Source: Bog-257 sp963834135
GTDB lineage: Bacteria; Acidobacteriota; Terriglobia; Terriglobales; Acidobacteriaceae
Direction: 5' to 3'
Length of the DNA: 64,000 nucleotides
Assembly (NCBI GenBank): GCA_963834135.1
Contig: CAWIAN010000006.1
Location: 193,991 to 257,990 of the forward strand
How positions within the stretch are numbered: the first letter of the stretch is position 1; each line of letters starts with the position of its first letter. The position numbers and the translations under genes were made by a program. Positions 16,659-25,925 of this stretch are shown here, piece after piece. Under the pieces are notes generated by a model. The model was not told the DNA's origin and did not search any database. It saw nothing but the letters and a program-made list of their open reading frames with translations.

Positions 16659-17939
16659 ATGCTTCACCTCGATACCGGCAACACCGGCTTCATGATTCTG
16701 TGTACCAGCCTGGTCATGCTGATGACGCCCGGCCTCGCCTTTTTCTATGGCGGGCTGGTGGGACGAAAGAACGTGCTCGCCATCATGATCCAGAGTTTTG
16801 TCTCCATGGGCTGGACCACCGTCATTTGGTATCTCTACGGCTACTCACTGTGTTTTAGCGGCGACTGGCACGGCATCATCGGCAACCTCGATAAGGTCTG
16901 CCTGCGCGGCGTGAATCTCAGCACGCCCTCGGGACCCAACGACACCATCCCGGCGATGGTCTTTATCGCTTACCAGATGATGTTCGCCATCATCACGCCG
17001 GCCTTGATCTCCGGCGCCTTCACCAATCGCGTGACCTTCAAAGCCTACTGCCTGTTTCTTACCGGCTGGTTGACGCTGGTCTACTTCCCCTTCGTTCATA
17101 TGGTCTGGGGCGGAGGCATTCTGCAACGCTGGGGCGTGGAAGATTTCGCCGGCGGCATCGTGGTTCACAACATTGCGGGAATGGCTGCCCTGGCGTCCAT
17201 TCTTTATGTCGGTAAGCGGCGCGTGATGGATCGCGGACCGCACAGCATTCCGCTCGTAGCGCTGGGTACCGGCCTGCTGTGGTTCGGATGGTACGGCTTT
17301 AACGCAGGCAGTGAAATGCGCGTGGATTCGGTCACCGGTACGGCCTTCCTGAACACCGATATCGCCGCATCCTTCGCAGCGGTGGCGTGGCTTATCGTCG
17401 CCTGGATTCGAGAACGCAAGCCGAAGTTTCTCGGCCTGCTGACCGGCGCGGTGGCAGGATTAGCGACAATCACTCCTGCGGCAGGGTATGTATCGCCAAC
17501 CACTGCGGTCATTATCGGAGTGATTGCCGGCGTGGTGTGCTATTTCGCGGTGGAGATGAAGAACAAGCTGCACTGGGACGACGCGCTCGACGTGTGGGGC
17601 GTACACGGCGTAGGAGGATTTATCGGCATCCTGCTGCTGGGCATATTTGCCAACAGCACATTCAATCCCGCCGGCACCAACGGCTGGCTCTACGGCAATC
17701 CCAACTTCTTCATGAAGCAACTGGTCGCGGTACTCTTCTCATCGGTGTGGGCGTTCGCGTTCACGTATGCCATGCTGCGGATCATCGACGTGTTCACGCC
17801 GGTGAAAGTAGAAATGATGAGCGAAGAGATCGGACTGGATGAGTCGATCCACGGGGAACACGCGTACGAGACGCTCGAAGTCGAAGAACTGATTAACGGC
17901 GAGCGTCTGCACGCGACGATCAAGGTTTCCAAGGAATAG
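16659..17939 (+). CDS. amtB: Ammonium transporter (Amt family)
   Basis: A 426-residue inner-membrane channel with about eleven helices. The family signatures are present: TPGLAFFYGGLVGRKN near residue 23, and DFAGGIVVH with His170 and WGVHGVGGFIG with its His, the twin-His pair lining the conduction pore. The ATG at 16659 follows GGAGG. Many amt genes are paired with glnK; no PII gene is adjacent here. The C-terminal tail after residue about 385 is unusually acidic and long (EEIGLDESIHGEHAYETLEVEEL), similar to Amt proteins whose tail contacts PII. Confidence 0.93.
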   Translation: MLHLDTGNTGFMILCTSLVMLMTPGLAFFYGGLVGRKNVLAIMIQSFVSMGWTTVIWYLYGYSLCFSGDWHGIIGNLDKVCLRGVNLSTPSGPNDTIPAMVFIAYQMMFAIITPALISGAFTNRVTFKAYCLFLTGWLTLVYFPFVHMVWGGGILQRWGVEDFAGGIVVHNIAGMAALASILYVGKRRVMDRGPHSIPLVALGTGLLWFGWYGFNAGSEMRVDSVTGTAFLNTDIAASFAAVAWLIVAWIRERKPKFLGLLTGAVAGLATITPAAGYVSPTTAVIIGVIAGVVCYFAVEMKNKLHWDDALDVWGVHGVGGFIGILLLGIFANSTFNPAGTNGWLYGNPNFFMKQLVAVLFSSVWAFAFTYAMLRIIDVFTPVKVEMMSEEIGLDESIHGEHAYETLEVEELINGERLHATIKVSKE

Positions 17940-18047
17940 TCTCCGATTGAGCTGTTGTCCTTGATCTTTCTTTACGCCGTCCTGCTCCGCGGAGGGCACC
18001 AATTGCTCACTTGCCGCGATCAAAATGTGCGCGATACAGTTTTAACT

Positions 18048-18440
18048 ATGAAACGCCTGATTCCGATTCTTCTGCTGGCAACGGCGGTCCTTGCACAAAC
18101 ACCAGCGCCTACCCTGGACAATCTGCGAAAGATCTACATTGAACCGATGCCGCACGATCTCAACCAGTACCTTACGTCGGAGATCTCGAAGCAGTTTCAC
18201 GGTAGCTTGACCGTCGTCCTGCAGCGGACTGATGCTGACGCGATCATGAAAAGCGCAAGCCAGGCGCAGGACACAACGGTTGGAACCGTGCAGTTGGTGG
18301 ACCTTGGCGGGAAGACGATCCTGTGGTCGGGCACTGCCAGCGACGGGGATAAGGTCTTTCTCAACCTGAATCATCGCGGCGAACAGAAGGTGGCCGCCAA
18401 CCTCATCGGCCAGCTCAAGAAAGCGATGCTAGGCAAGTAA
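18048..18440 (+). CDS. Small secreted protein of unknown function
   Basis: 130 residues with a signal peptide (MKRLIPILLLATAVLA, cut near AQT). The mature part resembles periplasmic lipid- or DUF4136-like beta domains (IYIEPMPHDLNQYLTSEISKQ, then LVDLGGKTILWSG), a pattern seen in acidobacterial proteins that derive from outer-membrane assembly or TolB-like N-terminal segments. No function can be assigned. The frame is open from 17955, but ATG 18048 gives the signal peptide. It converges on the response regulator gene 14 bp away. Confidence 0.6.
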   Translation: MKRLIPILLLATAVLAQTPAPTLDNLRKIYIEPMPHDLNQYLTSEISKQFHGSLTVVLQRTDADAIMKSASQAQDTTVGTVQLVDLGGKTILWSGTASDGDKVFLNLNHRGEQKVAANLIGQLKKAMLGK

Positions 18441-18454
18441 GGCAGTCTTGCTTG

Positions 18455-19120
18455 TTACTGATTGACCGGCACCTTGATGATCTTCTTCTGGATCGCGTAG
18501 GTCACCAGCTGCGCTTTGTTGTGGATGTCGAGTTTGCGCATTAGATTGAACTTGTGCGCCTCGACGGTCTTCACGCTCAGGCCCAGCAGCACCGCAATCT
18601 CCTTTACAGAATTTCCTTCGGCCAGCAGCTTCAGGATCTCGCGCTCGCGCGGCGTCAGCGTCGACATGCGCGGCTGCATCCGGGTGTCGCGCACCCGCGC
18701 GCGGAAATCCTCGACAAGTTTTCCCAGCACCTGGGAACTCAGATATTTTCCGCCTTTATAAACATCGCGCACGGCACTGACCAGCTGCGGCGCGGGCGTG
18801 TCCTTCAGCACATATCCCGCTGCGCCCACTTCCAGGCACTGCAGCAGATAGTCTTCGTCCTCGTACATAGTGAGAAACAGAACCTTAGTTTCGGGACGGT
18901 TTTTCTTGATGTGCCGCGTCGCCTCAAACGACGACAGTCCGGGCATGCCGATATCCATCAGCACGACATCGGGACGCAGGTCGCGCGCCTTGTCTACCGC
19001 ATCGCCGCCGTCCGGCGACTCGCCCACAACATCAAAATCGCTTTCGCTCTCCAGCAGGCGGCGTACCCCTTGCCGGAACAGCGTATGGTCATCCACTAAA
19101 AGGCATCTTATTTTTGGCAT
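18455..19120 (-). CDS. NarL/FixJ-family response regulator
   Basis: 221 residues. The receiver domain (1-120) has acidic pocket DD (residues 10-11), phospho-acceptor Asp56 in LMDIGMPG, Thr84 and Lys106. Residues about 150-210 are a LuxR-type helix-turn-helix (LTPREREILKLLAEG, then VKTVEAHKFNLMRKL). It is the expected partner of the histidine kinase encoded upstream on the same strand at 19288-20925. A tandem heptad repeat lies just before its start, and the kinase-regulator gap is 167 bp. Target genes are unknown. Confidence 0.92.
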   Translation of the reverse strand: MPKIRCLLVDDHTLFRQGVRRLLESESDFDVVGESPDGGDAVDKARDLRPDVVLMDIGMPGLSSFEATRHIKKNRPETKVLFLTMYEDEDYLLQCLEVGAAGYVLKDTPAPQLVSAVRDVYKGGKYLSSQVLGKLVEDFRARVRDTRMQPRMSTLTPREREILKLLAEGNSVKEIAVLLGLSVKTVEAHKFNLMRKLDIHNKAQLVTYAIQKKIIKVPVNQ

Positions 19121-19133
19121 CTGAACCCCGAGT

Positions 19134-19161
19134 AATTAGCAGTTAGCGATTAGCATTTAGC
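19134..19161. repeat. Tandem heptamer repeat NNTTAGC, four units
   Basis: Four consecutive 7-bp units read AATTAGC, AGTTAGC, GATTAGC and ATTTAGC, 14 bases upstream of the response regulator start codon. Shorter relatives are seen near 22401 (GCGATTAGCAATTA). The role is unknown. Its position allows an effect on regulator translation or binding of a dimeric regulator. Confidence 0.6.
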
Positions 19162-19287
19162 TAAAGCCAAGTGCAAGCTCCTTTCGCAACTGGAGTCTGT
19201 CATCGACGAATCGGCGTAACCTTCTGCACGGACAACGATCAGGGAAACCTCGAAACCACAAACGGCATTCAAGAACTCCGTGACCAG

Positions 19288-20925
19288 CTATGCGCCCTGC
19301 GCCACCACACCAGCTCCGCTAGCGGTTTCCTTGCCGGCGGGAATTCCATTGCTCGGCACAGGCGCATTTACTTCGATGCGAGTTCCTTGTCCCCGTGCCG
19401 AGGTAACTCTCATCTTTCCGCCAATGTTTCCGATCCGCTCTCGCATCCCGGCCAACCCGAAGGTCTGCCGGCCGGTACTGGGCTTGGGGGTAATCCCTAC
19501 GCCGTCATCGTCAATCGTCAGTCGAACCAGCTCACCGTCGCGCTTCATCTCGATATTCACGGAGGTGGCATTGGCATGTTTAGCCACGTTGTGCAGCGCC
19601 TCTTGGACCACGCGGTAGAACGCTGCTTCCACCGCCGCCGGCAGGCGTCCAAACTCAGGCGAGACATTGACCTTCGCCTTGACCCCGGCGCTCTTGGTTA
19701 AATCTTTGGCTTCTTTGCGAACGGCGGCGATCAACCCGAGCTCCTGTAGGACTAGGGGCGAAAGGCGAGCAATGATGCGGCGAATGCCCTCGATCGTCCG
19801 ATCGACGACATCAAGCGTCTCGCGAATCTTGGCCTTACCGCCGCGAGTGCTAACGGTGGTCTCCAGCATGCCGAGATAGAGGCGGATGACCATCAGCGCC
19901 TGTCCGGTTTCGTCGTGCAACTCGCGGCTGATGCGCTTGCGCTCTTCTTCCTGCGCGTACATCAGGTGCCCGGACAACTCTGCGATGCGCATCTCTCGCT
20001 CGCGCAGTGCATCGTTCATGCCGGCGCGATCGATGGCCAGCGCGGAACGGTCGGCGATAGCGCGCAGCAGGTTGCGCTCCGTCGGCAGCCAGTCATGCGG
20101 CTGCGCGAAGCCGATCACCAGCACGCCAATAACTTTCTCCTTCGAGCGTAGCGGCACTCCCCACAGCGCGAGTGCCCGATCGTTCAGAATGGGATGTAGA
20201 CCCTCGGGCGTCACGGCCCGCAAGTCCGGCAGAATTGCAGGCTCGCCGGTGGCGGCAATCTTTCCGGCAAAGCCTTCGCCGATGTTTGTGGTCTTACCCA
20301 GATTCTCGGAGTCTTCCGCAAATCCTACTTGCGATTCGATCCGCAGCAATTGTTGCTCAGCGTCGCACATCAGGAGCAGGCCCAGATTCGCATTGAAGGT
20401 GTAGCAGGCAGTCTTCAGCACGCGATCCAGCAGGATGTCGACATTCTCGGCCGAAAGCTCTGCGTCCAGTACAGACAACAGCGTCTCCGCCTCGATCTTC
20501 TGGGCGTCGGAGTGAGCCGCCGACACAGCAACGTAGGTCGCCCATGAGAGCGTCTCCATCGCCGCGGACATCTCCGGTAAACGATTGCTGGGGAAGAGCT
20601 TTTCCAGATACGGGTCGATGAGTTGCTGGTAAATCGCCAGCGAGCGCGCGACGGCTCGAGCACTGACTTCGAGCTTCGCCAGCCGTTCGCCAAAATGTTG
20701 CAGGTTGCTGTAAAAGGCCGCAAAATCCGTTTGCGAGAAAATCGAGAAGCCGGTACCGATGGTGAGCCGCTCCAAAGCGGCCATGGCTCTCCCGTCGAAG
20801 TTGAATTCGGTGAACATCTGCTGCCGCCACGCCGCGGTAATCTCGGGGAACCAGGGTTGGAGGGTGCGGGCTACTTCCAGCACCACCTCGCGCGACGTTT
20901 CTTTCATGGGCAGCAAAGAGGACAT
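19288..20925 (-). CDS. GAF-domain sensor histidine kinase (HisKA_3 type)
   Basis: A 545-residue cytosolic kinase, with no membrane helix seen. The N-terminal about 140 residues form a helical domain not recognised here. Residues about 155-300 form a GAF domain. Residues about 325-395 form a HisKA_3 dimerisation domain with phospho-acceptor His337 in RISRELHDETGQ. The C-terminal HATPase has an N box (VVQEALHNVAKHA) and a G box (DDDGVGI, then GLAGMRER). This is the NarX/DesK class, which phosphorylates NarL-type regulators such as its neighbour at 18455. The start is set at 20925 by AGGAG with a 4-base spacer; ATG 20928 is the alternative. The ligand is unknown. Confidence 0.88.
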   Translation of the reverse strand: MSSLLPMKETSREVVLEVARTLQPWFPEITAAWRQQMFTEFNFDGRAMAALERLTIGTGFSIFSQTDFAAFYSNLQHFGERLAKLEVSARAVARSLAIYQQLIDPYLEKLFPSNRLPEMSAAMETLSWATYVAVSAAHSDAQKIEAETLLSVLDAELSAENVDILLDRVLKTACYTFNANLGLLLMCDAEQQLLRIESQVGFAEDSENLGKTTNIGEGFAGKIAATGEPAILPDLRAVTPEGLHPILNDRALALWGVPLRSKEKVIGVLVIGFAQPHDWLPTERNLLRAIADRSALAIDRAGMNDALREREMRIAELSGHLMYAQEEERKRISRELHDETGQALMVIRLYLGMLETTVSTRGGKAKIRETLDVVDRTIEGIRRIIARLSPLVLQELGLIAAVRKEAKDLTKSAGVKAKVNVSPEFGRLPAAVEAAFYRVVQEALHNVAKHANATSVNIEMKRDGELVRLTIDDDGVGITPKPSTGRQTFGLAGMRERIGNIGGKMRVTSARGQGTRIEVNAPVPSNGIPAGKETASGAGVVAQGA

Positions 20926-21219
20926 CATGCTCCTATGGAATAACAACGTTGATGCGGCTGAGCTTATGGCAGGATGGCGTTACTACCTACACAACTCACC
21001 CCGGGGGAGGGTGCCGCGTTCCGGAGCGGACTCCGCATCATCTATTTGTAGATATTACCTAGAATGTACATACCTTTCCAGCGCGGGGTGAATCCTTGGC
21101 GGAAGGGAACATCGGTATGATGATGAAACAATCTGATCACTACGGAGAGAGCAGAGACACCGAGTTTCCCTTTTTTCTCCGTGCCCTCCCTCTGTGGTGA
21201 TCCGGGCTAAGGTTTATGA

Positions 21220-22389
21220 ATGATGGCTGAGCTTACGACACAATCCGCGGCCCTCTCCAACGACGAGGTCCTGCGCTACTCGCGTCATCTCATCATGCCC
21301 GAGGTCGGCATGGAGGGGCAGCTCAAGCTGAAACGGGCCAGGGTGCTATGTATCGGCGCGGGCGGATTGGGCTCGCCGGTGGCAATGTATCTTGCCGCCG
21401 CCGGCGTCGGAACACTTGGTATTGTCGATTTCGATATTGTTGATTTTACAAATCTGCAGCGTCAGATTCTTCACTCCACGAGCGATGTTGGGCGAAAAAA
21501 ACTGGATTCGGCGGCTGAGACCATCGCGGCCATCAACCCGAATGTCGAGATCCACAAATTCGACACCCGCCTGACCAGCCAGAATGCATTGGAGATCATT
21601 CGAGAGTTCGACATCGTAGTCGACGGCACCGACAACTTCGCCACGCGCTACCTGGTCAACGACGCCTGCGTGCTAACCGGCAAGCCGAATGTCTACGGAT
21701 CGATCTTCCGCTTCGAAGGGCAGGCCAGCGTCTTCGCAACCAAGGACGGCCCGTGTTACCGGTGCCTCTATCCCGAGCCGCCTCCGCCGGGCGTGGTGCC
21801 GTCGTGCGCCGAGGGCGGCGTGCTGGGAATTTTGCCCGGACTGGTCGGCGTGATGCAGGCGACGGAAACCATCAAGCTGATCCTCGGCGTGGGCGAGCCG
21901 CTGATTGGCCGGCTGCTGCTCATCGACGCGCTGGCCATGCGCTTTCGCGAACTCAAGCTGCGCCGCAATGCCGACTGCCCCGTCTGCGGCGATCATCCGA
22001 CGGTGACCGCACTGATCGACTACGAGCAGTTCTGCGGCATCCGTGGCGAAGAAAAGGTTGCCAATGCTAACATCGGCGACATGACACCAGAAGAATTGAA
22101 GCAGAAGATGGACGCAGGCGACAAAAACCTGTTCGTGCTCGACGTGCGCGAGCCAAACGAATACCAAATCTGCAACCTCGGCGGGCACCTGATCCCGCTG
22201 AACGACTTGCCCAAGCGCGTGGGCGAACTCGACTCGTCGAAAGAGATCGTGGTGCACTGCAAGATGGGTGGTCGCAGCGCTAAGGCTGTCGACTACCTGA
22301 AACAGCAGGGCTTCACCAACGTGCACAACCTGGTTGGCGGAATCAACGCTTGGGCCGAGCGGGTCGATCCGAAGATGCCGAAGTACTGA
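21220..22389 (+). CDS. moeB: MoeB/ThiF-type adenylyltransferase with rhodanese domain (MoeZ-like)
   Basis: 389 residues in two domains. Residues about 15-255 are an E1-like enzyme with nucleotide loop GAGGLGSP, the RxxxQ strand DFTNLQRQI, and CPVCG plus CYRC zinc cysteine pairs. Residues about 285-385 are a rhodanese domain with active-site loop CKMGGRSAK. The pair adenylates and sulfurates the C-terminal glycine of small carrier proteins such as MoaD, ThiS or CysO. The substrate carrier is not encoded nearby. The start is at 21220 with TAAGG upstream; 21223 is a possible second start. It is monocistronic. Confidence 0.9.
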   Translation: MMAELTTQSAALSNDEVLRYSRHLIMPEVGMEGQLKLKRARVLCIGAGGLGSPVAMYLAAAGVGTLGIVDFDIVDFTNLQRQILHSTSDVGRKKLDSAAETIAAINPNVEIHKFDTRLTSQNALEIIREFDIVVDGTDNFATRYLVNDACVLTGKPNVYGSIFRFEGQASVFATKDGPCYRCLYPEPPPPGVVPSCAEGGVLGILPGLVGVMQATETIKLILGVGEPLIGRLLLIDALAMRFRELKLRRNADCPVCGDHPTVTALIDYEQFCGIRGEEKVANANIGDMTPEELKQKMDAGDKNLFVLDVREPNEYQICNLGGHLIPLNDLPKRVGELDSSKEIVVHCKMGGRSAKAVDYLKQQGFTNVHNLVGGINAWAERVDPKMPKY

Positions 22390-22440
22390 AGACGGCGACG
22401 AGCGATTAGCAATTAAAGCCGTCGGTCGGGATGACAATCG

Positions 22441-22785
22441 TCATGACTCGCGCGATTCCAACCCAACGGCGGATTCTTGTGCGAGTTCCCGGAAATACAG
22501 GTACAGCGGCAACGCCAGCGACACTCCAACCAACACCAAGGCCAGCATGGGATACCACCGCCCGTGAATCGCAACCCGCCGGCTCTCGACTCGCATGAAC
22601 ACGATCAGCACGACGGCTGACACCAGCACGTCCATGCCAAAGAATGCGCCGATGCGGTTGGCGAAGAGCTCCCGCGCGAAGAGCGCGAGATTCAATCCGT
22701 GGGCCTGGACCCAGGGAACGAACTGCCAGTAAGGCAGCAGGAATCCCACGAGGCACAGACCGAGGTAAAGGCTCTTTGGCTTCAC
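22441..22785 (-). CDS. DUF2834 small membrane protein
   Basis: 114 residues with three membrane helices and the family pattern FLLPYWQFVPWVQAHG followed by LFANRIGAFFGMDVLVSA, which identifies DUF2834. The function is unknown. It is divergent from the DUF6790 gene across a 79-bp gap, so the two may share a regulatory region. Confidence 0.75.
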   Translation of the reverse strand: MKPKSLYLGLCLVGFLLPYWQFVPWVQAHGLNLALFARELFANRIGAFFGMDVLVSAVVLIVFMRVESRRVAIHGRWYPMLALVLVGVSLALPLYLYFRELAQESAVGLESRES

Positions 22786-22864
22786 GGCGGCACGCTCCTG
22801 GACAGGAAAAGCAGACGGTCGTCAAACGTCCTCCGGATGATACAGTCCGATAGGAGCCAGGGGA

Positions 22865-23350
22865 ATGTTTCAACTCTTCTTCATCGTCGTGTCGTTGCTT
22901 GCTGCCTCGATCCATCTCGCATTCTCGCGCAAGCGGCGCAGCAGCGGCGTGGCGGTCGCAGAGACCTATCTCCTCTACCTGTTTGTGGTCTACGTTGGCG
23001 TGATGGGTTTGTTTACCGCATACGCGCACGTCTTTCTTCCGGCGCGGGCGTCGGCCTCCATCGGGTGGGCGACCAGTCCCTTCGAATACGAAGTGGGCAT
23101 GGCGGACCTGACCGTTGGCGTGCTCGGGGTTTTGTGCGCCTGGTTTCGAGGAAATTTCTGGCTGGCAACCGCGATCGCCAATGCGGTTTGGCTTTGGGGC
23201 GACGCAATTGGTCACGTACGGCAGGTTGTGGAGAGCAACAACCACGCAGCGAATAATTCGGGGCTGTTCTTGTACCTGGAGTTTGCCGCACCGCTGGTGA
23301 TCTTAGCGCTCACGCTCTATGTGAGGCGCAAAGGGGTTGTCGCGGACTAG
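22865..23350 (+). CDS. DUF6790 membrane protein
   Basis: 161 residues with four to five membrane helices and conserved FEYEVGMADL and WGDAIGH motifs, as in the DUF6790 family of unknown function. The ATG follows GGGG with normal spacing. It is divergent from the DUF2834 gene. Both small membrane proteins recur as single genes in soil bacteria; nothing here names a role. Confidence 0.7.
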   Translation: MFQLFFIVVSLLAASIHLAFSRKRRSSGVAVAETYLLYLFVVYVGVMGLFTAYAHVFLPARASASIGWATSPFEYEVGMADLTVGVLGVLCAWFRGNFWLATAIANAVWLWGDAIGHVRQVVESNNHAANNSGLFLYLEFAAPLVILALTLYVRRKGVVAD

Positions 23351-23393
23351 CAACTGTCGTCCCGGAAGGGACTCGAGCATTTTCTCTCGGCTA

Positions 23394-23412
23394 CCCAGGA
23401 CTTCGTCCTGGG
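23394..23412. repeat. Intergenic hairpin CCCAGGAC..GTCCTGGG
   Basis: Perfect 8-bp arms with loop TTC, 44 bases after the DUF6790 stop. No U-tract follows. It is similar in design to the other dispersed palindromes in this window, for example GTTCCGTCCAAGGACGGAAC at 49646-49665. Confidence 0.6.
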
Positions 23413-23517
23413 CTAACACCATCTTCAACTCTGCTTTTCTGCGGCTTTCCGGGCATACGGCCGGGAGCAGGGGCATGGTAAAATCAGTACAGAATCTCGC
23501 GAGAGAGAAGTCTTGTT

Positions 23518-24192
23518 TTGATCGAGATAGCGCCATCCATTCTGTCGGCCGACTTCGCCCGCTTGGCAGATGATGCTAATGCCGCGATACGGGGCGGCGC
23601 CACCCTCCTCCATGTTGATGTGATGGATGGTCATTTTGTGCCCAATATAACGATTGGGCCGCCAGTGGTCGCTTCTCTTCGCAAAGCAGTGGATGTTCCC
23701 CTGGATTGTCACCTGATGATCGAGAACGCCGACGACTTCATCCCGGCCTTTGCGGATGCGGGCGCGAACTGGGTCTCGGTGCATCAGGAAGCCTGCATCC
23801 ACCTGAACCGCACGCTGGAGCTGATTCGCAGCCTGGGCATGTCGCCAGGCGTGGTGATCAATCCCGCGACCCCGGTGCAGACCCTCGGTGAAGTGCTCGA
23901 TATCGTGGACCGCGTGCTGGTCATGTCGGTGAATCCCGGCTTTGGCGGTCAGAAGTTCATTCCCGGCGCGTTGGAGAAAGCGCGCAAGCTGGTGACGATG
24001 CGCAATGCGAAAGGCGTGGACTTCCGCATTGAAATCGACGGCGGCATCGATCTGGAGACGGTAGGACCGGCGGCCCGGGCAGGAGTGGAACTGTTTGTGG
24101 CCGGCAGTCACGTCTTCGGCAAGGGCGATCCGGCACGCAATGTGGAGTCATTGCTGCGGGCGGCCCAGGACGCCACTTTACAGCGCGCCTGA
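23518..24192 (+). CDS. rpe: Ribulose-phosphate 3-epimerase
   Basis: A 224-residue TIM-barrel enzyme that interconverts ribulose 5-phosphate and xylulose 5-phosphate in the pentose phosphate pathway. Active-site motifs are complete: SILSADF at the N-terminus, HVDVMDGHFVPN (metal-binding His and catalytic Asp), CHLMI, MSVNPGFGGQ and EIDGGI with the second catalytic Asp. The start is a TTG at 23518, because the protein then begins exactly where the family does; GAGAGAAG lies upstream and no in-frame ATG exists before IEIAPS. It is followed after 77 bp by the bamD gene. Confidence 0.93.
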   Translation: MIEIAPSILSADFARLADDANAAIRGGATLLHVDVMDGHFVPNITIGPPVVASLRKAVDVPLDCHLMIENADDFIPAFADAGANWVSVHQEACIHLNRTLELIRSLGMSPGVVINPATPVQTLGEVLDIVDRVLVMSVNPGFGGQKFIPGALEKARKLVTMRNAKGVDFRIEIDGGIDLETVGPAARAGVELFVAGSHVFGKGDPARNVESLLRAAQDATLQRA

Positions 24193-24269
24193 CAGCAAGA
24201 AATAAAATCCCGGCCGCACCCTCCCTGCGCGCGCCGGGTTAATACAGCAAGTTCCCAGAGGTGGTTAGG

Positions 24270-25877
24270 ATGGTTCGTCGCGTACTGATAACAGGCATTA
24301 CAGGCCTCATGCTGGCAGCGCTGTGCTCGGCGCAGGACACGGCCGGGGCTGCGCCACAGACCTCGAGTGGCAACGTAGCGGGGAGCGGGAGCAGCAGCAC
24401 CCAGACCACCACGACTACCGTGCCGCTGCATAGCAGCAAGAAGAAGTCGAAGAAGAACGCGAAGTATCAAAACCCAATTGCCAACGTCGACTCCAAGCAG
24501 CCCGACAAGGTTCTCTTCGACCGCGCCGAGGACGCCATCAAGCATGGCAAGTACGACATCGCGCGGCTCAGCCTGCAGACGCTGATCAACACCTATCCCG
24601 ATTCCGAATATGTGGCGCGCGCCAAGCTGGCAATCGGCGACTCCTGGTATGACGAAGGCGGCGCCGCCGCTTACGCCCAGGCCGAGAGCGAGTACAAGGA
24701 CTTCATCACCTTCTTCCCCAATATGCCTGAAGCGGCGGAAGCGCAGATGAAGATCGCCAACATCCACTTCCGCGAGATGGAGAAGGCGGACCGCGATCCC
24801 ACGCACGCCCTGCGTGCCGAGGACGAATACCGCCAGATGATCCTGCAGTTCCCCGACAGCCCGCTGATTCCCGAAGCCAAGCAGCACTTGCTCGAAGTGC
24901 AGGAGGTGCTGGCCCACCGTGAATACGACATTGGGCACTTCTACTACATGCGCGACAGTTATCCCGCTGCCATCGCCCGCTTGAAGTCGGTTACCGACAC
25001 CTATCCGCTGTACAGCGGGACCGATGATGCGCTGTTCGAGTTGGGCGGCGCCTATGAGAAGGAAATAGAAATCATCCGGCATTCCAAGCTGCCGGAAGCC
25101 GCCAAGGGTCCGCTCATCAAGAAGTACAGCGAAGGCGCGGTTGCTGCCTACGACCGGATTCTGACGCAGTACCCTCTGGAGAGCCGCGCACCCGACGCCA
25201 AGAAGCGGCTGGAAGCGATGAAGCAGCCAGTTCCCAAGGCGACGCCGCAGGCTATCGCCAAGGACAAAGCTGAGATCGCAAGCCGCGGCAAGCTGGGTAC
25301 CTACGGCAAGGTGATGGAGAACTTCCACAAGGGCCCGGACGTTTCCGAGACTACCAAAGTCGGAGAGCCCACGCTGGTCGATCCCAAACAGGCTAGCGCA
25401 CCGGAAATGGTTCGCTCCGCCAATGACAGCGTGAAGACGTATCTCGAAGGCGCCGGCGTGGGCAATACGGTGACGGTCGAAACCGTGAAGAACGGTGCGC
25501 CGCCGCCGGCCAACGCGCCTGTCCCGCACTCCGAAGCTGCGCCGGGTACTACCGATGCCCCAGCGACTGCGGCCGCTCCGGCTCCGGATGCTGCGACCAG
25601 TGCTGGAGCTTCCGATACTCCCGCCGCCGGCACACCAGCCGCGGGCAGCGAGATGAAAAATGATTTGCCAGCTTCCGGCGATGCCAGCTCCGCGCCTCTG
25701 CCGCCGCCTACCCAGGTGAACGACTTGGCGAACTCGCCATCGGCCAGCGCGCCCGCGGCGACGTCCGGCGGTACGACTGCGAGTTCAAGCTCCGCATCGA
25801 CACCGGCTCCGCCGGCCGACACTGATACGGAGAGCTCGTCGAAGAAAAAGAAGAAGAGTCACCTGTGGCCGTTCTAG
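24270..25877 (+). CDS. bamD: BamD-like outer membrane assembly protein with long disordered tail
   Basis: 535 residues. The signal peptide (residues about 1-22, LMLAALCSA) lacks a good lipobox (LAALC), whereas classical BamD is a lipoprotein. Residues about 75-330 form TPR-like helices: KVLFDRAEDAIKHGKYDIARL, then YPDSEYV, then AESEYKDFITFFPNMPEA, matching BamD/ComL. The C-terminal about 200 residues are Ala/Pro/Ser-rich and end in a basic SSKKKKKSHLWPF, an extension not usual in BamD (about 245 residues). ATG 24270 follows AGAGG; GTG 24261 is unlikely. An intrinsic terminator follows. BamD serves the BAM complex that inserts outer-membrane beta-barrels. Confidence 0.82.
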   Translation: MVRRVLITGITGLMLAALCSAQDTAGAAPQTSSGNVAGSGSSSTQTTTTTVPLHSSKKKSKKNAKYQNPIANVDSKQPDKVLFDRAEDAIKHGKYDIARLSLQTLINTYPDSEYVARAKLAIGDSWYDEGGAAAYAQAESEYKDFITFFPNMPEAAEAQMKIANIHFREMEKADRDPTHALRAEDEYRQMILQFPDSPLIPEAKQHLLEVQEVLAHREYDIGHFYYMRDSYPAAIARLKSVTDTYPLYSGTDDALFELGGAYEKEIEIIRHSKLPEAAKGPLIKKYSEGAVAAYDRILTQYPLESRAPDAKKRLEAMKQPVPKATPQAIAKDKAEIASRGKLGTYGKVMENFHKGPDVSETTKVGEPTLVDPKQASAPEMVRSANDSVKTYLEGAGVGNTVTVETVKNGAPPPANAPVPHSEAAPGTTDAPATAAAPAPDAATSAGASDTPAAGTPAAGSEMKNDLPASGDASSAPLPPPTQVNDLANSPSASAPAATSGGTTASSSSASTPAPPADTDTESSSKKKKKSHLWPF

Positions 25878-25894
25878 ATTGCTCGTAGGCAATC

Positions 25895-25925
25895 GGCCGC
25901 TGCGCAAAAGCGTGGCGGCCTTTTT
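25895..25925 (+). terminator. Intrinsic terminator after bamD
   Basis: Arms GGCCGCTGCGC (25895-25905) and GCGTGGCGGCC (25910-25920), loop AAAA, then TTTTTG. It lies 17 bases after the bamD stop. The stem pairs through GGCCGC/GCGGCC with an internal mismatch pair. Confidence 0.85.

Noticed and set aside
24108..25529. Long antisense ORF (473 codons) opposite bamD
   Set aside because: It is the complementary-frame shadow of a GC-rich gene with strong third-position bias. It lacks its own ribosome binding site and any domain.
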